Shown here piece by piece: positions 17,721-26,981 of a stretch of DNA of 64,000 nt. The position numbers were made by a program, and so were the translations under genes. The notes below the pieces were generated by a model. The model ran no database searches, was not told where the DNA came from, and worked only from the letters and a program-made list of their open reading frames with translations. The first letter of the stretch is position 1, and each line of letters opens with the position of its first letter. This DNA comes from an uncultured Schlesneria sp. (GTDB lineage: Bacteria; Planctomycetota; Planctomycetia; Planctomycetales; Planctomycetaceae): assembly GCA_903904835.1 (NCBI GenBank), contig CAIVEI010000068.1, positions 86,363 through 150,362 of the forward strand, given 5' to 3'.

Positions 17721-20700
17721 TCACGGTTCGAAACGCGAACCATCGAAAATCAGAATTCTGTCTGCTTCCGCCGGATCAGTTCCCTGTCGACCGAGTTGAC
17801 AAATCAGCCGATCGCCGTCGTCTGTGAATTCGAGGTGCCTGACACCGTCGCCCGGATTTTGCAGTTCGAGCAATTCCTGACCCGTTGTGACGTGCCAGAA
17901 TTTGATCGTTCCATCTTCTGCCCCCGTGGCCAACAGTCGACAGTCAGGAGAAAAAGCAATCGTCCGGACGGCTGCTCGATGGTTTGTCGATTGAAATCGA
18001 GTTGATCCATCGGCGGCATTCACGATGTGAACCATGCGATTTGTACCACAGGTGGCAATTAACGATCCATCAGGACTGAAGGCCAAATTCCGGATATAGG
18101 AATCGGAAAACTGCCAAACAATTCGGCGTTGGGAGATGTCCCACAGGACAAGACCTGGTTGCGTCACAAGTGCAATCCGATTGCTGTCGGGTGAAAACCG
18201 GGAATCTCGGGCGAAAGGAATCGGAATTCGTTGTGCCGGCTCCATGGCGGGAGGTTCTTGATTCTCGTGTGCGGCAATCCTGTCGAGATTCGGAATTGGG
18301 AGCAACCAAACGGTCTGTTCTTCAGCTTCTTCGGCGGCATTTTGGTAAGTCCTTGAAACGGCAATCGATTTTGAATCGGATGAAAAGCGAATGTTCTGAA
18401 GTTCACCTTTCCCTGGCACCCATTTAGCGACAAGATATTGATCTTGATGGAGATTCGGATTCGAATCTTGTGGAAACGTAAACAGGTACAATTCGTCTTT
18501 TTTCTCGGAAGGCTCTCTCAATCCGCACAAACGGACATCGGCGAATAAACTTCCGTCGGAAGAAATCGATAGAAATTGATGAAACGGTCCAGAACCTCCT
18601 GCGTCCCTTCGCGCGTGCTTCCAATCCCAGCGATACACTTGCACGTGGTCTGTGGCATTGAACCAAGAGCGCACAAGAAAGGTGGTCGTCTTTGGTCGCA
18701 GACAAAATTCGCCGTACATGCGAATTCTCAACTCCTTGGGCACAGCCGACTCGGCGTCGGCGAGATTCCAACTGACGACTCGGCCGTCATTTCCCGTCGA
18801 GATGAGCCGAGAGCCATCGGTCGACCAGATCAGTGAATGGACGAGCCCCTGATGAGCATGCCACGGCTGGAAATGGTCTTCTTTGAACTCGCCGTCCGGA
18901 CTGAGGCTCCGCAATCGAATTTGCCCGCTCGCATCGCCGACGGCCAGCATTTTGCCTGCGGGATGGAGTGCGAGTGACCCGATCTTGTCGAGATGTTTGA
19001 CCGAACGAATTTTCGTTTTGGTCTTCGTGTCGGTCGTCGTTAAGTCACCATCGGCCTCACCAAAAACCAACAAGTTCCGTTTTTCGAGAAAGATGACCGG
19101 GCCGATATCGCTTGACGATACAAATGACATCAACTCCATTCGACCATCGAGCGACCACATCCGGACAGTATGATCGTCGGACGTCGAGACCATCGTCGTA
19201 CCATCATCGGACAGGATCAGGCTCTGGACCGGTCTTTGATGCCCTTCCAACGTGAACATCAATTCGCCGATTTGGGTATCGAAGACTCGAATCACCGGAT
19301 CATCACCACACGAGACGAGTCGTGCCCCGTCGCGTGTGTACAGAAGTTGAAAAGCCTTTCCCGGATGAGCTTTGATTTTCAGACGTTGATTTGACGTCTG
19401 CTGGTCCCAGATGATGATCGTTCCATCGTCACCCGCTGTCGCAAATTCCTTTCCGTCTGGCGAAAAGGCGACACCGTTGATCTCCAATTGACCTGTCGGG
19501 ATTTGTTGATCGATGTGTCCCGTTTCCGGATGAAACAGCCGCAGGATTGAATCGGCACCCGCCACGTACAATGACTCTCGCTGCGGTGACCAGCCTAGCA
19601 GATACTGAGCGGTGCCGAGGTCGAGCAAAGTCTGCCCAGCCCGTCGTCCTCGTCGATACAGATGCCACCATTCGAAACCTCGTCGATCTTCTTCACCGTC
19701 GGCGGGAATCTGTTGATCCAGCAGCCTCATCAGCTCACGCGTGTCGTCCTGTCTCAATGCGACTCCGGTACGGTTGATGTCGGCGATATACAGCGCATCT
19801 TTGGCCTGTCGCTCATGCCCTTCAGCGATATGTTGAAGTTCTGTTGCTCTTCTCGCTGCGGTACCCAAATCTCGAATGTGATCTTCGCGACTTCGAATAT
19901 TCATGGCGATCAGTGTCATGATTGTGACCAAAGAGGCCAACAAAACTGCGGCCAGACTCGCAATCGCTGGCCGTCGCCGAGACCACCGCCAACAACGCTC
20001 CAGCGGCCCAGTCCGACGCGAGAGGATCGGAACTCCCTCAAGGAATCGTTCCAGTTCGTCGGCCAGGTCCTGAGCTTTGGCGAATCGGCGTGTTGGTTCC
20101 TTTTCCAGGCATCGCAAACAGATCGTTTCCAGATCGCGTGGAATCGCAGGGTTCAAAACAGTTAAGGGGACAGGGTCTCGATCTCGCACCTGCTCTAAAG
20201 TCGCCAGCGGCGAAACTCCAACGAACGGAGGGCGTCCACTCAGCATTTCGTACAGCGTGGCTCCAATCGCATACACATCAGCTCGGCCATCGACCACCTT
20301 GTTCGATCCCGGAATCTGCTCGGGGGCCATATAACCGGGCGTACCGAAGAAATCCCCGGTGCGAGTCAGGCCGCTCAAGCCCCCTTCCTCTTTCACTAGG
20401 CCGAAATCTGCAACTTTAATGTTTTCCTTGAGATCGATCAAAATGTTGGCGGGCTTAATATCGCGATGCCAAAGACCCCGCTGATGGACGAACGTCATCG
20501 TTCGAGCCAGTTCGAGTGCCAGCTTGCCCGCTTTTTTCGGAGGCATCGCGGCTCGCTTCAGACGGCTCGCAAGATTTTCTCCCTCGACATACTCCAGAAT
20601 GATCGCAACGGTGACGGGGGTCTCCACCACGTCGATGATTTTCACAACGTTGGGGTGATCGATCAGCGACAGTCCGTTCGCCTCTTGACGAAGTCGGTCG

Positions 20701-21092
20701 ACGTAAGCGGATTGGTTCCATCCACCTGCCGTCAAGGTCTTAATGGCTACTTCCCGCTTCAGACTCTTTTGCCGTCCCAGGTAAACAATCCCCATCCCAC
20801 CTTCTCCGATTTTCGCCAGCACTTCATAGCCCGGCACTGAAGGGAATTGAATACGAGGGTACGACGCATCAACCGCGGTCTTCGTTCCTCTGGGAAGCTC
20901 GATTGGATCGGGAAACATGAATTGATTGAGCATTTGCAGACGCGACAGCGCGAATTCGAATTCGTACGTCAATTCGGGGCAATCTCGACACAATTCAGCG
21001 GCCGACAGACGAACGCCCTTGAGTAACGAATCTTCCCACTGGAGTATCAGGTCCGCCAAACGACGATTCACCGCTTCGTCAAGCTGCTTCAA
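17721..21092 (-). CDS. Membrane Ser/Thr protein kinase with WD40 sensor
   Basis: A 1123-residue kinase. The kinase domain is at about residues 89-352: GEGGMG at 96-101, K118 in VAIK, HRDIKPAN with D211, DFG at 229-231, and APEQ at 256-259. All catalytic residues are present. A hydrophobic helix (about 376-396) anchors it, followed by a short coiled coil. From about residue 490 to the end come WD40 repeats (for example GVAFSPDGKEFATAGDDGTIIIWD and TIAFSPDCRLLATGAEDGTIKFWHV), probably enough for more than one propeller. The start is a TTG at 21092, 18 nt after the sigma factor stop, with GAAGGG upstream. The tight spacing makes a two-gene operon and supports a working sigma/kinase pair. Confidence 0.93.
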   Translation of the reverse strand: MKQLDEAVNRRLADLILQWEDSLLKGVRLSAAELCRDCPELTYEFEFALSRLQMLNQFMFPDPIELPRGTKTAVDASYPRIQFPSVPGYEVLAKIGEGGMGIVYLGRQKSLKREVAIKTLTAGGWNQSAYVDRLRQEANGLSLIDHPNVVKIIDVVETPVTVAIILEYVEGENLASRLKRAAMPPKKAGKLALELARTMTFVHQRGLWHRDIKPANILIDLKENIKVADFGLVKEEGGLSGLTRTGDFFGTPGYMAPEQIPGSNKVVDGRADVYAIGATLYEMLSGRPPFVGVSPLATLEQVRDRDPVPLTVLNPAIPRDLETICLRCLEKEPTRRFAKAQDLADELERFLEGVPILSRRTGPLERCWRWSRRRPAIASLAAVLLASLVTIMTLIAMNIRSREDHIRDLGTAARRATELQHIAEGHERQAKDALYIADINRTGVALRQDDTRELMRLLDQQIPADGEEDRRGFEWWHLYRRGRRAGQTLLDLGTAQYLLGWSPQRESLYVAGADSILRLFHPETGHIDQQIPTGQLEINGVAFSPDGKEFATAGDDGTIIIWDQQTSNQRLKIKAHPGKAFQLLYTRDGARLVSCGDDPVIRVFDTQIGELMFTLEGHQRPVQSLILSDDGTTMVSTSDDHTVRMWSLDGRMELMSFVSSSDIGPVIFLEKRNLLVFGEADGDLTTTDTKTKTKIRSVKHLDKIGSLALHPAGKMLAVGDASGQIRLRSLSPDGEFKEDHFQPWHAHQGLVHSLIWSTDGSRLISTGNDGRVVSWNLADAESAVPKELRIRMYGEFCLRPKTTTFLVRSWFNATDHVQVYRWDWKHARRDAGGSGPFHQFLSISSDGSLFADVRLCGLREPSEKKDELYLFTFPQDSNPNLHQDQYLVAKWVPGKGELQNIRFSSDSKSIAVSRTYQNAAEEAEEQTVWLLPIPNLDRIAAHENQEPPAMEPAQRIPIPFARDSRFSPDSNRIALVTQPGLVLWDISQRRIVWQFSDSYIRNLAFSPDGSLIATCGTNRMVHIVNAADGSTRFQSTNHRAAVRTIAFSPDCRLLATGAEDGTIKFWHVTTGQELLELQNPGDGVRHLEFTDDGDRLICQLGRQGTDPAEADRILIFDGSRFEP

Positions 21093-21110
21093 TTTCTCAT
21101 TGCCCTTCTT

Positions 21111-21731
21111 CTAAAGATCCGGCCATGCACCGTCCATCATCTGGGTCAGTTTCAGCCGACCTTCGCTCCAATAGCGTTGAACCTGACGAGTCGAAACATT
21201 CATCAACTCTGCCACTTCCGTCTGTGGCAACTCATGATAGAACAGCAAATCGAATACGGTTCGGTGTGGTTCGGAAAGGAGGTCCGCCGCCGCATGAAAC
21301 TCTGACCAGCTCGCCAATTCCAGCGGGGCGTTTCTCGGATCGTCAACTTGATGTTGGACGGCTAGTTCTCCGGATTGAATGATAGGCCGATCGTACGAAC
21401 CCGCCGCATTCAATTCATTGTTACGCCCGAAATGACTTCGGGCCAGATCCGCCAGAGATCGTCGCATCTGCGCCGCGGCTAAACCCATAAAACCCGCAAC
21501 GGTCAGTGGCGAAACCTGTTCCAGCGATTGCCAGAGCCTGAGCATCGCTTCTTGAAACAAGTCGTCTGACTGCTCGCGAGCATAGAGCAGGGGGAATCTG
21601 AGAAACATCCGATCGGCAAGAATTTTCAGCCGTCGGTGCGCAAATTCCAACAGCTCCTTCCGAGCCGTATCGTCACGGTCACCCAGACGTTTCAGGCATC
21701 GCTCCAAATGGATCGTGGTAGAAAAACTCAT
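21111..21731 (-). CDS. ECF-family sigma factor paired with WD40 kinase
   Basis: A 206-residue sigma factor. Region 2 (about residues 22-100) has FAHRRLKILADRMF, then SDDLFQEAMLRLWQSL, and an AAAQMRRSLADLARSHFG block. Region 4 (about 145-200) ends in LPQTEVAELMNVSTRQVQRYW, a helix-turn-helix. The extra 40-residue linker between regions is longer than in minimal ECFs. It lies directly upstream of the WD40 kinase (18-nt gap, same strand), so both come from one transcript, and phosphorylation is a plausible control route. It is clearly distinct in sequence from the other sigma factor at 4.6 kb. Confidence 0.9.
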   Translation of the reverse strand: MSFSTTIHLERCLKRLGDRDDTARKELLEFAHRRLKILADRMFLRFPLLYAREQSDDLFQEAMLRLWQSLEQVSPLTVAGFMGLAAAQMRRSLADLARSHFGRNNELNAAGSYDRPIIQSGELAVQHQVDDPRNAPLELASWSEFHAAADLLSEPHRTVFDLLFYHELPQTEVAELMNVSTRQVQRYWSEGRLKLTQMMDGAWPDL

Positions 21732-22383
21732 CTCGATCGCCCGGCGTTCATTACTCGAGCGAATTGTTCGATGTCAATGCGCGTTGGCACTTTTGATTGA
21801 CTCAAGCGGAATCCGGATTGGATTGCAAAATTCAGTCGAGAAAAACAGAAACGTTTCCTCAGCCACATCGAGGAGATTTTAGGCCATCGATTCCAAAAAT
21901 TCCAATCAAAGCGAAATACTATTCACGAACCCGAAGACTTAAGACCAATTCGAGAGATTTCGTAATTTTCCAAAAAAACGATGTCGGGTTGTACCGACAC
22001 GTGCCGCCTTATACTCAACGGCCGATTGTTGAACCGTCGCCGTCGACCCGAAGTCCAACTCTTGTCGCTTTGCCCATTTCTTCGTTCTTGAGTCCTTTTT
22101 TCAAGTTTTCTGATTTTTTGAAAATTTCAATGTCGTGTCCCTGCGACTTCTGCCGCCTAAAAGGGTGATCCCTGTTCGCCGTCGATCCGCATGATCGTGT
22201 CGTGCAGTATTTCGACTGGGGAACATCCGCAAAATACTGGTACGAAACATTTCCGCGCCAGTAGCACCGCGATGGTGCTAGCGCTGCTGGTCTTTTCTGC
22301 GGTGGTAGGTATTGGGCTTACCCCATCAAGGATGTTCGTTGACATTGCTGTCCCTGCTTCATTTTACCAGAAGGAAATTGCTG
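21732..22383. other. 652-nt divergent intergenic region
   Basis: Lies between the minus-strand sigma/kinase operon and the plus-strand PEP-CTERM gene, so it should hold both promoters. The only structure I can support is a TAGCACC/GGTGCTA stem with a 5-nt loop at 22262-22280, about 100 nt before the PEP-CTERM start. It might be a 5'-leader hairpin. No open frame here shows a family signature. Confidence 0.4.
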
Positions 22384-23046
22384 ATGAAAAAGATTTCAAC
22401 GTTGTTCGTGTCTTTGACGCTTCTGTTGGGTTTCGCGGTTCAAGCGAAGGCTGGCTTGATTTTGGATTTCACCGGAGGAATCACGACTACAGAGACAGGT
22501 GATAACACCTACGGTTGGTCCTTCTCCGTTTCCTCACCAATCACGGTTAGTGCCCTTGGGTTTTGGGATGAGGCTTCGCACACTTTGGCTTACAGCCATC
22601 AGGTTGGACTTTGGAACAGCTCTCAAACACTGCTCGCCAGCACCACCATCACGAGTTCCAGCACTCCGGTTTCTTCGGTTTCGGGCGAGGGCCAATGGCT
22701 CTTCAATACGCTCTCGACCCCGGTCACGTTGCAGGCTGGTACCTACGTGATCGGTGCCAACTATAACGACGATAGCACCGACTTAATTCGAGCTAAGACA
22801 GACTCACCAATTACCGCCTCGGGGGTGACCTATATTAAGAGCCTTTACGTTCTTAATACCGGCTTCAGCATTCCGACCGAGAATGTAGATTATTCGTATA
22901 ACTCATACTTTGGCCCGAACCTGGAAGCAACCTCTGCCGCGAGCGTGCCTGAGCCTGGTACGCTGGTCCTCGCCAGCATGGGTTTTTTGGGACTCGCTGG
23001 CTGCCACTGGCTGCGCAAAAAACGAGAAAGTGCCAAACTGTACTGA
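22384..23046 (+). CDS. PEP-CTERM sorted surface/exported protein
   Basis: A 220-residue exported protein. The ATG at 22384 has AAGGA eight bases upstream; an in-frame start further up lacks one. A signal peptide covers residues 1-22 (KKISTLFVSLTLLLGFAVQAKA). The body (25-190) is Ser/Thr-rich beta sheet with YGWSFSVSSPITVSALGFW and AGTYVIGANY, similar to the DUF4082-like domains found in PEP-CTERM proteins. The C-terminus has the sorting signal VPEPGTLVLASMGFLGLAG, then a helix and RKKR, so an exosortase elsewhere in the genome should process it. Only 9 nt after its stop, a degraded group II intron begins. Function likely extracellular matrix or surface (inference). Confidence 0.9.
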   Translation: MKKISTLFVSLTLLLGFAVQAKAGLILDFTGGITTTETGDNTYGWSFSVSSPITVSALGFWDEASHTLAYSHQVGLWNSSQTLLASTTITSSSTPVSSVSGEGQWLFNTLSTPVTLQAGTYVIGANYNDDSTDLIRAKTDSPITASGVTYIKSLYVLNTGFSIPTENVDYSYNSYFGPNLEATSAASVPEPGTLVLASMGFLGLAGCHWLRKKRESAKLY

Positions 23047-23410
23047 GGGGATAAGGTGCGCCAGCACAAGCCGGGGGAAAGTTGCGGATGAAAGTTGCGT
23101 ACGAGGTAAGATCTAGCCAATCGCCTTGGCTCCAAGTGATGCGGTCTTGTCGGGCAACCAACCGGTCGAAGCGTTCACAGGGGTACGACCGGGCCGTGTA
23201 TTGAACTCCGAAAGGATCACTTTGCAGCGCCGACCTTGTCTTATCTTGGGGAAGGCAATCGTGGGGTCGGTCATAAATTGCGAGTTCGAAGTCACCCTCA
23301 CGGAGTATGAGGCCACGCGCACGGTCGGATGCTTTTCTCGCGAAAGCTGGGAGATCCCAGGATGATCCGTTTCGTTTGGAACGGATTGGTCGGAGAAGGT
23401 AAGATTTCAC

Positions 23411-23640
23411 AATGCCGACAATTACGTTCCTGGGAAGTCAGACAGTCTCGTGGTATCTGTGAAGCGGGAGAACAAAGCCGGTCAGAAAACGGTTGCGGAG
23501 TTCGTGGAAGAAAGGGGACTTCTCGAGGAGAACGACAAACAGTTGTGATTGGTCCGGACACAGAGAAGGGCTCCCAATTCGCACGGACTGTTTGGCGTAC
23601 GAGCAACGACTCAATGGGATCGGGGCGATTTGATGCCAAT
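23411..23640 (+). pseudogene. Group II intron RT, N-terminal remnant
   Basis: Translation gives NADNYVPGKSDSLVVSVKRE, NKAGQKTVAEFVEERGLLEE, then NDKQL, a TGA stop, and LVRTQRRAPNSHGLFGVRA. This follows the conserved opening of group II intron maturase/RTs (SKSDSPIV..NKAG..AE.VEGRGL.. type). No RT catalytic domain follows, and a stop codon interrupts the frame, so it cannot make an active protein. Confidence 0.7.
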
Positions 23641-23668
23641 GTGACGCAACTCGTCATTATCCAAGGTT

Positions 23669-23701
23669 GAGCCGTATGCGGTAGCGCTTCAAGTACGGAT
23701 C
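23669..23701 (+). ncRNA. Group II intron domain V (decayed)
   Basis: A GAGCCGTATGCGG ... AAGTACGGATC hairpin: GAGCCGTA pairs with TACGGATC except for one G-A clash where active introns have a G-U. The distal stem is also weakened and the element is 33 nt rather than 34. The catalytic-triad position AGC is intact. Splicing is unlikely without an RT and with these changes. Confidence 0.7.
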
Positions 23702-23761
23702 TGTGCGGGTGGCGACCAGCAATGGCCGTCCCTACCGCGATTTCAAGCAGTCGTCGACAAG

Positions 23762-24055
23762 TGGCGTTCTTGGTATCTTCTCGCTGGCGTACCACGAACA
23801 GTACGTCAAACGCCGGGCGGGAGATGATCATCTACGTTCTCCAATCGCGGAAATGCCCGGAATCGGATTTTCGACGAGATCGCTGACGATGCAGCGTTCG
23901 AATTTTATACCCCTGGCCAATCCCACGATTTAACCACGGCGTGAACCGAGACTTGACCAAAAAGGAACGGGAAGCTGTGCAGGCCTCTGTCGTTTGAGGC
24001 TGCCTCTTTGACTCAGTGTCATGGCAAGAGGCAACAGCCAAACGACGCTGACTCG
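23762..24055 (+). pseudogene. RAYT (Y1_Tnp) transposase relic 2
   Basis: Contains the leader GGCGTTCTTGGTATCTTCTC, the first codons (PRTVRQTPGG) and, after a one-base insertion near 23842, LNRGNARNRIFDEIADDAAF. A deletion then joins this to the family's C-terminal end: GCLFDSVSWQEATAKRR, a stop, then LGFPFRPQ. The start codon has become GTA, and the catalytic tyrosine region is gone. Clearly non-functional. Confidence 0.75.
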
Positions 24056-24189
24056 GTTTCCCATTTCGCCCTCAAGTTCCCCGAAGTGGACAATCAAGAA
24101 AGCGAATCCTAACGTTATTATACTTATTACCTTTGTCCTTTGTTGTTGTCCCACCGATTCTGCTCGTTACGCGCAGTCTAAACATTCTC

Positions 24190-25104
24190 CTATCTCAGTC
24201 TGACAGGTTGCCCCTTGAACGCACGCGGAATGACGGGCCATTGCGTCGTCAGGAAGTACGCATACGTGCCATCCGGGAATTCCGGAGTCTTGCAGAATCG
24301 ACCATTGCATTCGTCGAGGTCACCAGACCCAGCCGCGTATTCGTAGTCCTCGAAGAAAGTGCCATCATACGTGCCTCCTGGGCTCGACTCGCCGCCGGGA
24401 CGGTCCCCTTCCTTGAGACGAAAGCTTGGCCGCAGTGACACAATCTCGGAAATCGGATCTTTGGGATCGCGATAAGCGGTCTTGCAGTAAATGGGAAAGC
24501 CATCAGCGGCCCAGCCGACTAAGGGCGAATGCTTCGTCGGGTCAAACCCGAGGCCTTTGAGCAGTTGATCGGGTATCCCGTGATAGTGATAGGCTCCCTG
24601 CGGTTGCACATGGGCGTAGTTCTCGTCAATCCCCAAAGGGACGGCGCCGCCCAACGCTTCATAATTCCACCCACCACCCCGATTTCCTTGCCAGAACTCT
24701 GCTGTTCCCGGATCAAACAAGACACCATTTAATGCGACGCCGAATGGCATGTTCGGGGGGCCGAAGCGGCTCGTAAAGTAGATCGATGTCACTTTGTCGG
24801 CCGGCTTCGGATTCTCAGGCAGGTTAAAATTGTACCGCTGCGAACGAATTGAATGCGGATTTCCTCGATTGGGAAATCGACCAACAAGATGCTTGGGAAT
24901 CCCGTTGGATTCAATGTGCAGGTTCCCATCGGCGTGTTCGATCGTTGACTGATTCGTTGTCGGTGGTTCTTCGGTCGCTGAAACAAGACTCAGTTTCTGT
25001 GTTTGCGTCGCAACGTGTCGTCGTCCGTTTGATTGAGACCAGACGGTAGCACCGGTGATGACGAGTAATGTCAGTCCTGTCGCAATAACCTTCCTCACTG
25101 ACAT
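24190..25104 (-). CDS. Secreted YHYH domain protein
   Basis: A 304-residue exported protein. A hydrophobic signal is at residues 5-23 (KVIATGLTLLVITGATVWS). The YHYH domain covers about 100-290: FGVALNGVLFDPG at 121-133, HVQPQGAYHYHGIP at 165-178 with the name-giving YHYH at 172-175, VGWAADGFPIYC at 196-207, and DECNGRFCKTPEFPDGTYAY at 264-283. The His and Cys clusters suggest metal binding. YHYH proteins are common in planctomycetes and marine bacteria, but no reaction is established. GGGAG lies 10 nt before the ATG. Neighbours give no functional clue: a RAYT relic downstream and an unrelated coiled-coil protein upstream. Confidence 0.9.
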   Translation of the reverse strand: MSVRKVIATGLTLLVITGATVWSQSNGRRHVATQTQKLSLVSATEEPPTTNQSTIEHADGNLHIESNGIPKHLVGRFPNRGNPHSIRSQRYNFNLPENPKPADKVTSIYFTSRFGPPNMPFGVALNGVLFDPGTAEFWQGNRGGGWNYEALGGAVPLGIDENYAHVQPQGAYHYHGIPDQLLKGLGFDPTKHSPLVGWAADGFPIYCKTAYRDPKDPISEIVSLRPSFRLKEGDRPGGESSPGGTYDGTFFEDYEYAAGSGDLDECNGRFCKTPEFPDGTYAYFLTTQWPVIPRAFKGQPVRLR

Positions 25105-25221
25105 TGTCGTTCATCTCCCTGTGGAATGATTTTTTAAATGAGTGTTCCAGTCGAGTGCAATGAATCGGTCCCCCGTCGCTGGGAACGAAACATCTTAAGT
25201 CGTTTCGGGCACGGCTGACCC

Positions 25222-26577
25222 TTATTTTGCGGGCACACCCATCTTGCTTGATTCGGTGCAGGTTTTCATTCCTTGTTGCAGCTCAATAATCACATTGTCC
25301 GGGATCATATTAGAAATCTTCCAGGTATCGCCGGTTTTCACCAACTCCATGCGATTTGAGGGTATGGTCATGCCAGGAGTGTAGGTCTCCCCGGAGCGAT
25401 CGATGACAGTGGCCCGGTCGCCTTCCATGGTAATGTCCCACTCAGCCGGTTTCTTGATTTTCTTCGTTTCTTTTTTTCCGTCGCTGTTGTCGAATTCGCT
25501 CATCAAAGTGATAAAATCAATCGTGAACTGTATGGGATCCTTGAGAACTCCCGCAGCCTTTCGTAGTTTTGCCGAATAGACATTCGCATCAACAGTGGGC
25601 GTCAGTGTGTCGACCGCCTGACCGCTCAACATCAATTGGAACATGCTAAAACCCGAGGCGCTGATCGACTCGTAGGCGGCCTGAGCTCCCCGTGGAGGTT
25701 TACTCAATCGAGCTTCTTGTAAGAGAGTTTCCAGCTCGCGGCCAACTCGAATCAACTCGGCGTTTTGCCCATCGGGTGCCAGCGCACTGAATCCCTCGGC
25801 AAGCTTGGATGCCGACCGAACCACGGAAGCGGCTCGCAAACAGACTCCTGCAATGCGATTCTGCTCGTCTTGATCCATTAATTCAGCAAACGTGCGCACT
25901 TGTATTGTGACGTCATCGCCGCTATTCGCTTTTCCGAGATAGTCCAACAGATCTTGCGGCGAGGCAAAGTTTGGTAACGGATTTTTCGCTGCCGCCTCAC
26001 GGTCTTTCACCGGATCACTCTGACCGTCACCCGACTCTTGGGCCTCATGAGATTTTTCAGTATCCGTTGTTTTCTTTGCGATCAACCATCCCAGATTCTC
26101 GCCGTACATAAGATCGGCGACGCGGCGTGCGATGATTTTTTCCGCCAGCGAATCGCGTCGAGAATGCCTGGCCCGCTGATCGATCAGATCCCGTTCGGCA
26201 ATTTGCAGTCGAGTCTTTTCCAACAGTAACTGATTTTTGAATGACGAGCTGACCGCAACTTCCAGGGCATGCTTCAACTTTGCCAATTCTTGTGCGTTTG
26301 GCGATTCTCGCTCGGCCTCATTCCGATATTCGCGCGCCGCTTTTCGTGCGATTTCTTCGCTGGATGTGAATTGCGATTCCAGTTCTTTCAGTGACACCTC
26401 CAGCGACTTTCGATCTTCAACATTGAGCTTTGATAGATCAGTGGTCGTCGCCGTTCGATCCGGTGTCTTTACGGGGTCGCCTTCACCGAAACAAATGAGA
26501 CTTGTACCGGTTATTGCGACGAAGTGTAGTAAAGACAATCTGATTCGATGAATGATGTGCCGGCTGAATCGTCTCAT
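25222..26577 (-). CDS. Exported coiled-coil protein, family not recognised
   Basis: A 451-residue protein with an N-terminal hydrophobic stretch (about 13-31) that fits a signal peptide, then a long charged helical region (about 50-150) with heptad character (LSKLNVEDRKSLEVSLKELE, and KLKHALEVAVSSS). The middle is Ala/Ser-rich helix. A beta-type C-terminus (about 360-440) reads WDITMEGDRATVIDRSGETY, then GDTWKISNMIPDN, like a small lipocalin or DUF-type ligand domain. AGGGAA lies 7 nt upstream of the ATG at 26577. I do not recognise a family and assign no function. It stands alone, with a RAYT relic on its upstream side. Confidence 0.8.
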   Translation of the reverse strand: MRRFSRHIIHRIRLSLLHFVAITGTSLICFGEGDPVKTPDRTATTTDLSKLNVEDRKSLEVSLKELESQFTSSEEIARKAAREYRNEAERESPNAQELAKLKHALEVAVSSSFKNQLLLEKTRLQIAERDLIDQRARHSRRDSLAEKIIARRVADLMYGENLGWLIAKKTTDTEKSHEAQESGDGQSDPVKDREAAAKNPLPNFASPQDLLDYLGKANSGDDVTIQVRTFAELMDQDEQNRIAGVCLRAASVVRSASKLAEGFSALAPDGQNAELIRVGRELETLLQEARLSKPPRGAQAAYESISASGFSMFQLMLSGQAVDTLTPTVDANVYSAKLRKAAGVLKDPIQFTIDFITLMSEFDNSDGKKETKKIKKPAEWDITMEGDRATVIDRSGETYTPGMTIPSNRMELVKTGDTWKISNMIPDNVIIELQQGMKTCTESSKMGVPAK

Positions 26578-26790
26578 TGATCAATTCCCTTCGATTCTGA
26601 GTGACTGACAATCGAAACTCTTGTCCTGCGTCGACAAACACGTCATCGTACATCGTAGATATCTTGGTTGCTTTAAGAAGTGAAGTGCAAGCGAGATTTC
26701 TCAGAAAAGGAGACTTTCATGCCCGAACTGTGCGATGGTGAAACCGCCGGACGAAGAAAACGTGATAAGTCCAATTAATCGTTGAAACTT

Positions 26791-26940
26791 GGCGTTTTCC
26801 TGGGATCTTCTCGTTGGCATGTCACGAACAGTACGCCAAGCACTGAGGGAATGCTCTTTCACGTTCTCAATCGTGGAAATGCCCGGGATCGGATTTTCGA
26901 CAATACTGCAGACAATTCCACGACTTTCCCCTTAAGACTG
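26791..26940 (+). pseudogene. RAYT (Y1_Tnp) transposase relic 3
   Basis: The leader GGCGTTTTCCTGGGATCTTC is followed by an ATG at 26819. Codons give MSRTVRQAL, and after a frameshift MLFHVLNRGNARDRIFDNT, the N-terminal motif of REP-associated tyrosine transposases (HVLNRGNAR). The rest of the gene is absent. A read-through frame joins this relic to the secreted protein at 27160, but that fusion is spurious. Confidence 0.75.
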
Positions 26941-26981
26941 GGTCACTCGAATAAACCGCGTTTTCGTTTTGTCCATCAATT

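Larger units (their letters stand above)
23056..23745 (+). mobile_element. Degraded group II intron, RT body deleted
   Basis: Starts with GTGCGCCAGCAC, matching the GTGCG 5' end of bacterial group II introns. Domain I-type sequence follows (TGATGCGGTCTTGTCGGGCA, then CGAAGCGTTCACAGGGG). The first part of the intron-encoded protein can be read at 23411-23640. A recognisable domain V is at 23669-23701, and a domain VI-like stem with an unpaired A is at about 23704-23738. The total is about 690 nt instead of 2-2.5 kb, so most of the reverse transcriptase has been lost. It lies between the PEP-CTERM stop and a RAYT relic. The exact 3' end (near 23740-23745) is uncertain. Confidence 0.75.

Noticed and set aside
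22865..23831. Opposite-strand open frames across the group II intron and PEP-CTERM 3' end
   Set aside because: They are antisense to recognisable intron and protein sequence and show no family motif.
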